Positions 36,583-45,144 of a stretch of DNA of 64,000 bases are shown here, piece by piece. This DNA comes from Pseudomonas mucoides (GTDB lineage Bacteria > Pseudomonadota > Gammaproteobacteria > Pseudomonadales > Pseudomonadaceae), in contig NZ_JACOPW010000001.1 in NCBI RefSeq assembly GCF_015461845.1, positions 310,001 to 374,000 on the forward strand, written 5' to 3'. How positions within the stretch are numbered: the first letter of the stretch is position 1; each line of letters begins with the position of its first letter. Position numbers and translations under genes: made by a program. The notes below the pieces were generated by a model that made no database searches, was not told the DNA's origin, and worked only from the letters and a program-made list of their open reading frames with translations.

Positions 36583-36620
36583 AAAAAAATGGCAACCGCG
36601 TCAACGGTTGCCACTTTTTT
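36583..36620 (-). terminator. Intrinsic terminator of the amino-acid binding protein gene
   Basis: Hairpin GGCAACCG / CGGTTGCC with an A-run on one side and ACTTTTTT on the other, 12 bases past the leftward stop. A classic rho-independent terminator, usable in both directions. Confidence 0.88.
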
Positions 36621-36631
36621 GAACAGCGTGA

Positions 36632-37411
36632 TTACTCGCCGTAAACGTCAAACTTGAAGTACTTGTCCTGCACTTGCTTGTACTTGCCGTTGGCGCGGAT
36701 TTCGGTGATAGCGGCATTGAACTGCTCGGCCAGGGCGGTATCGCCCTTGCGCACGGCAATGCCGGCGCCGCCACCGAAGTACTTCGGATCGTTGTATTCC
36801 GGGCCTACGAAGGCGAAACCTTTACCGGCGTCGGTTTTCAGGAAACCGTCGTCCAGGTTGACCGAGTCGGCCAGCAGCGCGTCAACGCGGCCAGAGACCA
36901 TGTCCAGGTTGGCTTCCTGCTGGGAACCGTAGCGAACCAGCTGAATCCCGCCCGGCACCAGCACTTCGGTGGCGAAGCGGTCGTGGGTACTGGCGCGCAG
37001 CACACCGACTTTCTTGCCTTTGAGATCGGTCAGCGGGTCCTTGACGTCGGTGCCTTCCTTCATCACGAAGCGCGCCGGCGTGTGGTAGTACTTGATGGTG
37101 AAATCGACGTTCTTCTTGCGGTCGTCAGTGATGGTCATGGACGACAGGATCGCGTCGATTTTCTTCACTTTCAGCGCCGGGATCAGGCCGTCGAATTCCT
37201 GCTCGACCCACGTACATTTGACTTTCATCTGCTCACACAGCGCATCGCCGATGTCCACGTCGAAACCGGTCAGTTTGCCGTCAGGGGTTTTCATCGAGAA
37301 TGGCGGGTAGCCGGCTTCAATACCGATGCGGATCGGCTTGGCGTCATCGGCCACAGCGGTCAGGGACAACATCGACAGTGCCAAGGCACCGAACATCACT
37401 AGCTTTTTCAT
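36632..37411 (-). CDS. Periplasmic amino-acid binding protein (ABC transporter, AotJ/HisJ-like)
   Basis: A 259-residue solute-binding protein. Signal peptide ends AVA at about residue 21. The class 3 signature is in [25 protein letters not shown], with [13 protein letters not shown] and LRASTHDRF. The residues resemble lysine/arginine/ornithine binding proteins. No permease or ATPase gene is adjacent, so it is an orphan subunit sharing a transporter encoded elsewhere. A strong terminator ends the single-gene transcript. Confidence 0.88.
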   Translation of the reverse strand: MKKLVMFGALALSMLSLTAVADDAKPIRIGIEAGYPPFSMKTPDGKLTGFDVDIGDALCEQMKVKCTWVEQEFDGLIPALKVKKIDAILSSMTITDDRKKNVDFTIKYYHTPARFVMKEGTDVKDPLTDLKGKKVGVLRASTHDRFATEVLVPGGIQLVRYGSQQEANLDMVSGRVDALLADSVNLDDGFLKTDAGKGFAFVGPEYNDPKYFGGGAGIAVRKGDTALAEQFNAAITEIRANGKYKQVQDKYFKFDVYGE

Positions 37412-37656
37412 TTATAACTCCCGTGTGCGGAGGCTTTTATTGGCAGCTTACGATTGGCTTTCGGCCGGTGAAAACCGAAGTGGTCGGCAGTCTAGAGTGG
37501 CTTCAAATGGGCAAATTGTGTTTAAGCGACAAATACTTACAGAAAAGTGGCTCGCGTAACGGAGTCCCTTGAAGTGTGCGCCACCGCAGTGCACAGACTG
37601 TAGGACAAGTCCTTTAATCAGACAAAACCTACACACAAAAACGACAGGGAATCCTG

Positions 37657-38307
37657 ATGCCAACATTGAACCTGATCCAGCACCACCCCGCCGAAGGTCC
37701 CGGGGCGATTGCTGAATGGGCCACGTCCCGAGGCTTGACGCTGAACGTCTTTCGCGCAGACCTCGGCCAATTGCCGCCGGTGAGCGCGACACCGGTGATG
37801 GTGTTGGGTGGGCCTTACGAATCCAGTGCTGGCCCGGCCTGGCTGGAAGCCGAGCGGCAGTGGTTGGCGGGCAGCCTGAATCAGGGCGCTCCGGTGTTTG
37901 CGATTTGCCTGGGGGCGCAGTTGTTGGCGTTGAGTCTGGGCGGACAGGTGCGGCGGATGGATCGAACCGAAACCGGCTGGACTGAGGTGACGTTCGCCGA
38001 TGGCCAGCGGCTGAAGGTGCTGGAGTGGCACGAAGACGCGATTGATCTGCCGCCCGGCGCGCAATTGCTCGCCAGCAGCGCTCAATGCGAACAGCAGATG
38101 TATCGGGTGGGGCCGATGCGTGTGGGGTTGCAGTTCCATCCGGAGTGGAATGCCGGGTCGGTGGCGATGCTCAATGAACACTTTGGTGAGGAATCACCGT
38201 TGCCTCGGGGTGAACAGGACAGCGCCGCCTACACCGCCGTATATGACTGGTTGCAGGCGACGCTGGATGGGTGGTGGACCGTTTCGTCCGCTATGCGCAA
38301 TGGTTGA
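37657..38307 (+). CDS. Class I glutamine amidotransferase-like protein
   Basis: A 216-residue GATase of the GuaA-like class I fold. Nucleophile Cys in FAICLGAQLLALSLGG and the His-x-Glu of the triad in LQFHPEWNAGS are present, so it may hydrolyse glutamine. Family members of this length act as stand-alone amidotransferases or gamma-glutamyl hydrolases. It abuts the convergent rhodanese gene exactly: its TGA is followed without a gap by the other gene's stop. Confidence 0.82.
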   Translation: MPTLNLIQHHPAEGPGAIAEWATSRGLTLNVFRADLGQLPPVSATPVMVLGGPYESSAGPAWLEAERQWLAGSLNQGAPVFAICLGAQLLALSLGGQVRRMDRTETGWTEVTFADGQRLKVLEWHEDAIDLPPGAQLLASSAQCEQQMYRVGPMRVGLQFHPEWNAGSVAMLNEHFGEESPLPRGEQDSAAYTAVYDWLQATLDGWWTVSSAMRNG

Positions 38308-38742
38308 TCAACATTCACACCCTATGGCGGTCGAGGCTGGCCGCTGCACCGCCACATTCAACTCAAACCCTTCATCCAGCCACCCCGTCACCCCGCCGAT
38401 CATTTCCTTGACCGGGTAACCCAGCGCCGCAAGTTTCACAGCGGCCTTGTTGGCGCCGTTGCAATGCGGGCCCGCGCAATACACCACGAACAAACTGCTT
38501 TTCGGGTAAGCCGCGAGACCTTCAGCGGTCAGCAATCGCCCCGCAATATTGATCGCGCCCGGCACATGGCCGCGCTCGAACGCCAGCGGACCGCGTACGT
38601 CCACCAGCACAAAATCCACTTCGCCGGCCTGTTGGCTGGTGTGGACGTCGGAACAGTCGGTTTCGAAAGTCAGGCGGTTGCTGAAATGCATCAAGGCAAT
38701 GGCCGAAGGGGCGGCGGGGATTTCGCGAACCAGGCTGGTCAT
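38308..38742 (-). CDS. Rhodanese-like sulfurtransferase
   Basis: A 144-residue single rhodanese domain. Asp/Arg block VLVDVRGPLAFERGHVPGAINI, then active-site loop VVYCAGPHCNGANKAA with Cys nucleophile, and the conserved GGVTGWLDEGF. It could move sulfane sulfur to cyanide or another acceptor. Divergent from the FtrA-type gene, the usual arrangement in Pseudomonas, so it is probably controlled by that regulator. Confidence 0.87.
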   Translation of the reverse strand: MTSLVREIPAAPSAIALMHFSNRLTFETDCSDVHTSQQAGEVDFVLVDVRGPLAFERGHVPGAINIAGRLLTAEGLAAYPKSSLFVVYCAGPHCNGANKAAVKLAALGYPVKEMIGGVTGWLDEGFELNVAVQRPASTAIGCEC

Positions 38743-38841
38743 GTTCTGTACTCCATAGTGTGTGGGCGTGAGAAGACTTTATCCGCCCGCCACTTGCCGC
38801 TACAGTGGCGCACAAGACACTCACCGGGAACTTTCCGCCAA

Positions 38842-39816
38842 ATGCAGCCTAACCCTGGATTGGTCGCGATTCTGGCCTACGACGGCCTTTGTACTTTCGA
38901 ATTCGGCATTGCCGTGGAGATTTTCGGCCTGGCACGGCCAGAGTTCGACTTCCCGTGGTACGAACACCGGATTGTCGCCGTGGACCAAGGCCCGATGCGC
39001 GCCATGGGCGGCATTCAGGTGCTGGCCGATGGTGGCATGGAGCTGCTCGAAGATGCCCGGACCATCATCATTCCCGGCTGGCGCGACCGTCATGCGCCGG
39101 TGCCCGAACACTTGCTCGACGCCTTGCGCAAGGCCCATGCACGCGGGGCGCGATTGCTGTCGATCTGTTCCGGGGTGTTTGTGCTGGCGGCGACCGGTTT
39201 GCTCGACGGTCACGGCGCTACCACCCATTGGCGCTACACCACTGAACTGGCTGAACGTTTTCCGCACATTCTGGTGGACCCGCAGGTGTTGTATGTCGAT
39301 GCCGGTCAATTGATTACCTCGGCCGGCAGCGCAGCGGGCATCGATGCATGCCTGCACCTGGTGGCGCGGGATTTCGGTACGCAAGTGGCGAACACGGTGG
39401 CTCGGCGGCTGGTGATGTCGCCGCAACGCACTGGCGGCCAGGCGCAGTTTATTCCGACACCGGTCAGCCCGACGCCGCGCAGTGACGTGTCACGCGTCAT
39501 GCAATGGGCGCGGGAGCGCTTGCACCAGCCGCTGGAGGTTCGTGATCTGGCGAGCGAGGCGGCGATGAGTGAGCGAACGTTTCTGCGCCGCTTTACCGAA
39601 GCCACCGGGATGTCGCCAAAAGCCTGGTTGCAGCATGAGCGACTGGCGCGGGCCCGGGAGTTGCTGGAGGGCACCGGGCACAATACCGATCAGATTGCCG
39701 AGCAGTGCGGGTATCGGTCGGTGGAGAGTTTTCGGGTGGCGTTTCGGGGGGTGGTGGGGGTGCCGCCGTCGGTGTACCGGGAGCGGTTTGGGCGTGGGGA
39801 CATGGCTGGTATTTGA
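38842..39816 (+). CDS. ftrA: GlxA/FtrA-family AraC-type transcriptional regulator
   Basis: A 324-residue regulator. The N-terminal DJ-1/PfpI amidotransferase-like domain (about 1-190) has the pseudo-active-site LLSICSGVFVLAATGLL. The C-terminal AraC HTH has VRDLASEAAMSERTFLRRF and QIAEQCGYRSVESFRVAFR, then GVPPSVYRERF. ATG at 38842 chosen because the long upstream frame crosses the divergent rhodanese gene. FtrA with a divergent rhodanese gene is a recurring pair; the trigger is not known with certainty. Confidence 0.87.
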   Translation: MQPNPGLVAILAYDGLCTFEFGIAVEIFGLARPEFDFPWYEHRIVAVDQGPMRAMGGIQVLADGGMELLEDARTIIIPGWRDRHAPVPEHLLDALRKAHARGARLLSICSGVFVLAATGLLDGHGATTHWRYTTELAERFPHILVDPQVLYVDAGQLITSAGSAAGIDACLHLVARDFGTQVANTVARRLVMSPQRTGGQAQFIPTPVSPTPRSDVSRVMQWARERLHQPLEVRDLASEAAMSERTFLRRFTEATGMSPKAWLQHERLARARELLEGTGHNTDQIAEQCGYRSVESFRVAFRGVVGVPPSVYRERFGRGDMAGI

Positions 39817-39833
39817 GCTGACCTTCAGGGCCC

Positions 39834-39906
39834 CATCGCGAGCAAGCTCGCTCCCACATTGGATCGATATAACGCCTGAAATTCCTGTGGGAGCTCGCTC
39901 GCGATG
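39834..39906. repeat. REPIN (TGTGGGAGC class)
   Basis: CATCGCGAGCAAGCTCGCTC (39834) and GAGCTCGCTCGCGATG (ending 39906) in inverse orientation with CCCACA/TGTGGG inner ends, between convergent ftrA and cobF. Confidence 0.85.
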
Positions 39907-39930
39907 AGGCCAGCCTAGACACCACTGGAT

Positions 39931-40686
39931 TCAAGGCTTGCGCAGCAGATAGGTATCCATAATCCACCCATTCGCCAATCGAGCCGCCTTGCGCACCCGC
40001 TCAATCTCATCCGCTACCTCTTCAAGCTTGCCGCTGATCAGCATCTCATCCGGCGTCCCCAAATAAGCCCCCCAGTAAATCACGGTCTGCGGATCAGCCA
40101 CCTGACGGTAGGCATCTTGCGCATCCAGCATCACCACCACACTGTCCGCGTCACTCACCTGCCCCGCGGCCAAACGGCGCCCGGTGGTGATTTCAATCGA
40201 GCGACCGATGCGATTGAGCGGCACTTTATGGCGCGCTGCCAATGCCTGGACGCTGGTGATGCCGGGGATCACCTCGAACTCGAACACACAGCGCCCCGTC
40301 GCCAGGATCGCCTGCAAAATCCGGATCGTGCTGTCGTACAACGCCGGATCGCCCCACACCAGGAAACCGGCGCATTGCTCGTCAGTCATTTCCTCGTTGA
40401 TCAGGCGTTCGAAGGTCAATTGCCTGGCAAGGTTGAGGTCTTCGACACTGCTCGTGTAGTCCACCTCACCGCGCTCACGCTCGGGGCTGTGGGCTTCGAC
40501 GAAGCGATAGTCGTGATCGGTGATGTAGCGTTCGCAGATGTCGCGACGCAGGTGGATCAGTGAATCTTTGTCCTGGCCCTTGTCCATCAGGAAAAACACA
40601 TCGACGAGATTCAACGCCTTCACAGCCTGCATCGTGATGTAGTCGGGATTGCCGGCGCCGATGCCGATGACCAACAGTTTTCTCAT
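39931..40686 (-). CDS. cobF: Precorrin-6A synthase (deacetylating)
   Basis: A 251-residue SAM-dependent methyltransferase of aerobic cobalamin synthesis. It methylates C1 of precorrin-5 with loss of acetate. The tetrapyrrole-methylase start LLVIGIGAGNPDYITMQAV, GFLVWGDPALYDSTIRIL and EVIPGITSVQALAARH are diagnostic. ATG at 40686 shares one base with the phosphatase stop (TGATG), so they are coupled. Other cob genes are not in the window, and no cobalamin riboswitch was recognised upstream of the pair. Confidence 0.92.
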   Translation of the reverse strand: MRKLLVIGIGAGNPDYITMQAVKALNLVDVFFLMDKGQDKDSLIHLRRDICERYITDHDYRFVEAHSPERERGEVDYTSSVEDLNLARQLTFERLINEEMTDEQCAGFLVWGDPALYDSTIRILQAILATGRCVFEFEVIPGITSVQALAARHKVPLNRIGRSIEITTGRRLAAGQVSDADSVVVMLDAQDAYRQVADPQTVIYWGAYLGTPDEMLISGKLEEVADEIERVRKAARLANGWIMDTYLLRKP

Positions 40687-41258
40687 CACAGCACTCCTTG
40701 GGCATCAGTGCCGAGCAAGCGCAGGCGCCAGCGGCCGGTGAACCGCAACTCAATGGCTGACAACGGTTCAACGTCAATCTGGTTGAACGCCGCACCCTGC
40801 AATACCAGGGTGAGCGCAGCGCGAATGACAAACGGATGGGTGACCGCAATAACATGCCCCGGCGTTGCCTCAAGGGTGTGCAGCCACTGCGCCACGCGCT
40901 GACCCAGTTGCGCCACCGACTCACCGCCATGGGGCGCCGAGGTTGGGTCATCGAGCCAGGCCTGGAGCGCCTCGGGCTGCGACGTTTGCAGGTCATCAAT
41001 GCGCACGCCCTGCCACTGCCCGAAGTCGCAATCGCTCAATGCATCGACCACTTCAACTTCATCGCCAAACAGTGCGGCCGTTTGCCGGGTGCGCAATTCC
41101 GGACCGCAGAGCAAACGCGGCGTCCCTTTGAACGCATGACGACGCGACCCCTTCGCCGATTGCCAATCCATTTCCAGCGGTTCGTTCGTAGGAAAACGCG
41201 CCAATTTCTGTGCGACGGTTCGAGCGTGACAGATCAAGGTCAAACGGGTTGTTTGCAC
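40686..41258 (-). CDS. Histidine phosphatase-family protein coupled to cobF, altered RHG motif
   Basis: A 190-residue member of the phosphoglycerate-mutase-like superfamily. The catalytic loop reads ICHARTV where the family has RHG, so Arg and Gly are replaced by Cys and Ala although the His is kept. Other landmarks remain: ELRTRQTA, the HGGES acid and VTHPFVIRA. GTG start with AGGGTG upstream. It is the first gene of a pair with cobF; CobC-type alpha-ribazole phosphatases share this fold, so a cobalamin role is plausible. Activity may be altered or lost. Confidence 0.72.
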   Translation of the reverse strand: MQTTRLTLICHARTVAQKLARFPTNEPLEMDWQSAKGSRRHAFKGTPRLLCGPELRTRQTAALFGDEVEVVDALSDCDFGQWQGVRIDDLQTSQPEALQAWLDDPTSAPHGGESVAQLGQRVAQWLHTLEATPGHVIAVTHPFVIRAALTLVLQGAAFNQIDVEPLSAIELRFTGRWRLRLLGTDAQGVL

Positions 41259-41598
41259 GGATAAACACCCTGGCGATGAAACGGAAACGGCAACGCGCCG
41301 ACGATATTCGCCTGATTGTGCCGCAAGAAGCCCGACTCAGGGCGTTTCGTTTCAACCGGCACGCCTGGCTTGCCCCTGCAGCGGGCCGGTGAAACTCGGC
41401 AATCTCCGACACGTTTATGGGCGATAGCCTACAAGCTCTATCGACTACCATGTAGCCCCTTTAGCGCGCGGTTTACGCCCTGTTTTAGGGCTCAAAAAAG
41501 GCGTGGAAAAATTCACTAGACTTGTAGGCTCGGCTACATAAATACTGCTTTCGCAATTTGTGAAATGAAACCGACATCGCCATCCAGCAGGAGCCCGG
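41259..41598. promoter_or_regulatory. Intergenic region before the RpiR remnant, with operator-like palindrome
   Basis: No convincing gene. TGTAGGCTCGGCTACA (41523-41538) is palindromic at its ends (TGTAG/CTACA), and AGCCTACAAG (41427-41436) is the exact inverse of CTTGTAGGCT (41521-41530). RpiR-family regulators bind TGTA...TACA-type palindromes, so these may be operators that outlived their regulator. A 38-codon frame at 41276 was not accepted as a gene. Confidence 0.4.
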
Positions 41599-41868
41599 AT
41601 GCCCACCTTCAGAGACCTGATCACCGACGCCGGCCTGGAGCTGACGTCGTCGGAACGCAAGGTCACACGCGCCTTGCTGGCCCCGTACCGGCGTAACGGG
41701 CTCGGCCCTCTCTTGCAACCACGTCCCCACCTGCAACAAGTCCATCTGCACTGGCCCCGCCTGTTTACGCACCCTCCCCGCGCCATAGCCTTGGGACTGA
41801 CCTATTTTTTGCTCAACAAAACCGGCTCCCCCAGGGTGCTGTCCGAGCCGAGCAACGGCTTAAGATAA
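41599..41868 (+). pseudogene. Truncated RpiR/MurR-family regulator remnant
   Basis: The first 36 codons (MPTFRDLITDAGLEL, TSSERKVTRALLAPY, RRNGLG) match the N-terminus of RpiR-type regulators (normally LTxSERKVxRALLxxYPxxGL). The recognition helix and the sugar-phosphate SIS domain are missing; the frame runs on into unrelated Pro/His/Leu-rich sequence and stops after 89 residues. Family proteins are about 280 residues. It precedes the aruF-aruG pair, so it may be the remains of their regulator. A functional short peptide is possible but unlikely. Confidence 0.6.
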
Positions 41869-41981
41869 AAAGTGCGGCGTCTGACAACAAATCAGCCGAT
41901 CGCTGCTTCAACGCGTGGAAACCGACAGTGATAGTCAGGTTCGGAACACATCGCCGAACCCTTTGATACAGGAGTACATCC

Positions 41982-42998
41982 ATGCTGGTCTTACGCCCAG
42001 TCGAGTTAACCGACCTGCCCCAGTTACAACAACTGGCGCGCGACAGCCTGGTGGGTGTCACGTCGTTGCCGGACGACACCGAACGCCTGCGCCAGAGGAT
42101 TATCGATTCCTGCGCCTCATTCGAAAAAGACGTTGAGGCACAGGGCCCGGAGAATTACTTCTTCGTGCTGGAGGACCTGACGACCCAACGCCTGGCAGGT
42201 TGTTCAGAGCTCCTGGCCACCGCCGGCTTCAACCAGCCGTTCTACAGCTTGCGTAACCGCCACTTCACCAGCGCCTCCCGGGAACTGAACATCGAACATG
42301 GCGTGCCGGCGCTGTCGCTGTGCCAGGACCTCAACGGTCACACCTTGCTGCGCGGCTTTCACATCGATACCACGCTGGTGCGCACTGCATTTTCGGAGCT
42401 GCTGTCACGGGCACGGCTGCTGTTCATCGCCGCCCATCCGCAGCGCTTTGCCGACGCGGTCATCACCGAAATCGTCGGCTACAGCAGCGATGAGGGGCAA
42501 TCGCCGTTCTGGGATGCGGTGGGCAAACACTTTTTCGACCTGCCTTACACTGAGGCCGAACGGCTGTGCGGACTGGAAACCCGGACCTTCCTCGCCGAAC
42601 TGATGCCGCAGTACCCGATCTACGTGCCGATGCTGCCCCAGGCGGCCCAGGACTGCATTGGCCGGATTCACCCGGACGGCCAGGAGGCCTTCGATATTCT
42701 TGAGCGCGAAGGCTTTGAAACCAACAGCTACATCGACCTGTTCGACGGTGGCCCTACCCTGTATGCGCGCACTTCGAACGTGCTCTCCATCGCCCAAAGC
42801 CAGACAGGCACGGTGCAACGGCGCTCATCCATCGATGCACGCGGTCGTTACCTGGTGAGCAACGATGCGCTCGAAGGCTATCGCGCGATCGTCGTCGAAC
42901 TGGATGTTGTAACCGGGCAACCGGTGGGGTTGAGCGCCGAGATGTGTCAGGCCTTGAACGTGACCGATGGCAGCCCGATCCGGCTGATCGCCTTGTGA
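41982..42998 (+). CDS. aruF: Arginine N-succinyltransferase, alpha-subunit type (AruF-like)
   Basis: A 338-residue acyltransferase of the AstA/AruF-AruG family, which succinylates arginine (or ornithine) in the AST pathway. Landmarks: VTSLPDDTERL, NYFFVLED, QSPFWDAVGKHFFDLPYTEAE, FLAELMPQYPIYVPMLP, EGFETNSYIDLFDGGPTL. It is followed after 61 bases by an aruG-like gene. Unlike the usual aruCFGDB operon, no other ast/aru gene is near, and both proteins seem diverged, so this is probably a second copy. Confidence 0.87.
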   Translation: MLVLRPVELTDLPQLQQLARDSLVGVTSLPDDTERLRQRIIDSCASFEKDVEAQGPENYFFVLEDLTTQRLAGCSELLATAGFNQPFYSLRNRHFTSASRELNIEHGVPALSLCQDLNGHTLLRGFHIDTTLVRTAFSELLSRARLLFIAAHPQRFADAVITEIVGYSSDEGQSPFWDAVGKHFFDLPYTEAERLCGLETRTFLAELMPQYPIYVPMLPQAAQDCIGRIHPDGQEAFDILEREGFETNSYIDLFDGGPTLYARTSNVLSIAQSQTGTVQRRSSIDARGRYLVSNDALEGYRAIVVELDVVTGQPVGLSAEMCQALNVTDGSPIRLIAL

Positions 42999-43059
42999 GC
43001 ATCACCCGGCCCTGTGCCCAACGACAGCGCCCGAACTGGCGCAAAGAAGGAGCTGCATC

Positions 43060-44094
43060 ATGATTGTCCGCCCGGTTCGCGTCACCGACCTGCCCGCCTT
43101 GATGGATCTGGTGCAACAGGCCGGCCCGGGGTTCACCACCCTGCCGGCCAACGAGGATCGCCTGGTGCACCGGGTGCGCTGGGCCCAGCGGACATTTGCC
43201 GAACAGGTGGAGCGTGCGGATGCCGATTACCTGTTTGTGCTGGAGGATGACGATCAGCAAGTGGTCGGCGTCAGTGCAATGTCTGGCGCCGTAGGCCTGC
43301 GTGAACCCTGGTACAACTACCGGGTCGGGCTGACTGTCAGCGCTTCGCCGGATCTTGGGATTGCGCGACAGATTCCGACCTTGTTCCTGAACAACGAAAT
43401 GACCGGCCAATCGGAGCTGTGCTCGCTGTTCCTGCGTCACGATCAACGCCAGGGTACGAACGGCCGGCTGCTGTCGCTGGGACGGCTGCTGTTCGTCGCC
43501 GAGTTCCCACAATTGTTCGGCGACAAACTCATCGCCGAACTGCGTGGCAGCGCCGACGAGCACGGCTGTTCACCGTTCTGGGACAGCCTGGGCCGGCACT
43601 TCTTCAAAAAGGAATTCAGCTACGCCGACCACCTGTCGGGGCTGGGCAATAAATCCTTCATCGCCGAACTGATGCCGCGCCAACCGCTTTACACCTGCCT
43701 GCTGACTGAGCAGGCCCAGGCGGTGATCGGCAAAGCGCACCCGAACACCGTGCCGGCGATGAAACTCCTGAATGCCGAGGGCTTTGCCCATCAGGGTTAC
43801 ATCGACATCTTCGACGCCGGGCCGGTGATCGAAGCGCCGGTGGCGAAAATCCGTAGCGTGCGCGACAGCCAGGCGCTGGTACTGGCCATTGGCACACCCG
43901 ACGAACAGGCCCCGGTGTGGCTGATCCACAACCGACGCCTGGAAAACTGCCGCATTACCGTGGCCAAGGCACGCCTGGTCGGCAACAGTTTGGTGGTCGA
44001 CCGCCTCACCGCCAAACGCCTGCAACTGCAACCTGGCAATTCGGTGCGTGCGGTGCCTTTGTTGAAGCAACAGCAGCAGGCTGTGGCGGCGTAA
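43060..44094 (+). CDS. aruG: Arginine N-succinyltransferase, beta-subunit type (AruG-like)
   Basis: A 344-residue partner of the preceding protein, homologous to it. Landmarks: GFTTLPANEDRLVHRV, DYLFVLEDD, VGLREPWYNYRVGLTVSAS, SPFWDSLGRHFFKKEFSYAD, FIAELMPRQPLYTCLL, GYIDIFDAGP and a C-terminal PGNSVRAVPL. An AAGGAG site lies 8 bases before the ATG. Together the two subunits would transfer succinyl from succinyl-CoA to the amino acid. No aruD or aruB follows; the next genes are unrelated and AT-rich. Confidence 0.87.
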   Translation: MIVRPVRVTDLPALMDLVQQAGPGFTTLPANEDRLVHRVRWAQRTFAEQVERADADYLFVLEDDDQQVVGVSAMSGAVGLREPWYNYRVGLTVSASPDLGIARQIPTLFLNNEMTGQSELCSLFLRHDQRQGTNGRLLSLGRLLFVAEFPQLFGDKLIAELRGSADEHGCSPFWDSLGRHFFKKEFSYADHLSGLGNKSFIAELMPRQPLYTCLLTEQAQAVIGKAHPNTVPAMKLLNAEGFAHQGYIDIFDAGPVIEAPVAKIRSVRDSQALVLAIGTPDEQAPVWLIHNRRLENCRITVAKARLVGNSLVVDRLTAKRLQLQPGNSVRAVPLLKQQQQAVAA

Positions 44095-44204
44095 CAGTGT
44101 CGCCTTGGTGTTAATAATCAATGTAAACCAAAGTTCCGCCATAGCGGATCAGCCCACCATAAACATCCATTAACAACTGACAACATCAACTAACAACTAC
44201 TAAA

Positions 44205-44233
44205 TTGCCTTTAGTGGTCGTCCTCCCCATACT
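44205..44233 (+). promoter_or_regulatory. Possible sigma-70 promoter for the peptide operon
   Basis: TTGCCT (44205-44210) and CATACT (44228-44233) are spaced by 17 bases in the AT-rich 273-base gap that precedes the three-gene operon. Reasonable match in position and spacing, not verified. Nothing else was recognised in the gap. Confidence 0.35.
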
Positions 44234-44367
44234 AAAAACACAAACCGGCCACATTAAACGAGCCCACCACGCAACGTCCTATAGACAATTGATCTTACGC
44301 CCCGGTATTTCGCACAACCTCAAACCAGCTGATCGCCCCACCCCAAAGAACCGAAGCAGAACACTTC

Positions 44368-45144
44368 ATGATCAAGACACTTTTAAACGCAACCTTATCA
44401 TCCAACGAACTGATAACCACTTTAAAAACACTGGACACATCCGCTGAAATTCATAAGTTAGTCAGCGTGCTGCATAACACGCCTGAACACCCTCATGAAA
44501 CATCTAAAAGCGCGACGATCATGAAGTCAACAAACACCCTCACCGGAACATTGACACTGTACTGCAACGACAGTGGAAACATCAGTCTCAAAGTACCTGA
44601 TCGCGCACCGCCGTCACCGCAGCTGTACACCGTTCCAGGCAACAGTGTTTTGTTTGCCATCAACGACCAGTCATTTCCTGTCCAGCTCTATGGAGTAGAA
44701 GCCAACAATCTGATACTTGGAAAGCAGGTCATTGTCGACGCCAACAACCCGTTATTCATCGACGGTACGAAGGTCCTGTTCGACAGCAACCCCACAGGCG
44801 ACGGGCACGCGACATTCATTGGCAGTATCAACCTGCCAGATAAAAGCGCAGATATCGGGGTATTTGATCGTGCCTCTCGACACAAAATCGCCTGGTTTCC
44901 CCATGACGATAGCGCCGCACGCTACCTGGTGAGCCTTGAACTACTTGAAGCGGCGCAGGATCCAGGGGCTGGCAAAGTGGCCGAAGAATTGATTTATCAC
45001 TACCACCCCGCCGTCGCGTGGAAAGCATTTCAGGTCATTCATAAAATCGATCCGCAAGCCGCACTGCATTTCGTACCACTGTTGAGAAACCTGCAAAACA
45101 GTCGCCTGAATGTTTTACTCGAACAACAGAGTGAAGCGGCATGA
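44368..45144 (+). CDS. Unrecognised protein, first gene of a peptide-linked operon
   Basis: A 258-residue soluble protein that I do not recognise. Residues about 50-170 are rich in short beta-type stretches (GTLTLYCNDSGNISLKV, GNSVLFAINDQSFPVQLYGV). Residues 175-258 look helical with HEAT-like spacing (YLVSLELLEAAQ, AEELIYHYHPAVAWKAFQVI, AALHFVPLLRNLQ). WFPHDD and YHYHPAVAWKAFQ hold His clusters that could bind metal. No signal peptide. Its stop overlaps the next start (ATGA). Composition is AT-richer than neighbours, suggesting acquisition. Confidence 0.65.
   Translation: MIKTLLNATLSSNELITTLKTLDTSAEIHKLVSVLHNTPEHPHETSKSATIMKSTNTLTGTLTLYCNDSGNISLKVPDRAPPSPQLYTVPGNSVLFAINDQSFPVQLYGVEANNLILGKQVIVDANNPLFIDGTKVLFDSNPTGDGHATFIGSINLPDKSADIGVFDRASRHKIAWFPHDDSAARYLVSLELLEAAQDPGAGKVAEELIYHYHPAVAWKAFQVIHKIDPQAALHFVPLLRNLQNSRLNVLLEQQSEAA

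Noticed and set aside
38464..38841. Longer start for ftrA
   Set aside because: It would overlap the rhodanese gene and its promoter; the product before the ATG at 38842 is not FtrA-like.
41276..41392. 38-codon frame as a small protein gene
   Set aside because: No convincing ribosome site, no recognisable family, and it lies partly opposite the start region of the phosphatase transcript.
41259..41450. Cobalamin riboswitch upstream of the phosphatase/cobF pair
   Set aside because: I looked for the B12-box core GCCACTG and its conserved surroundings on the leftward strand and did not see it.
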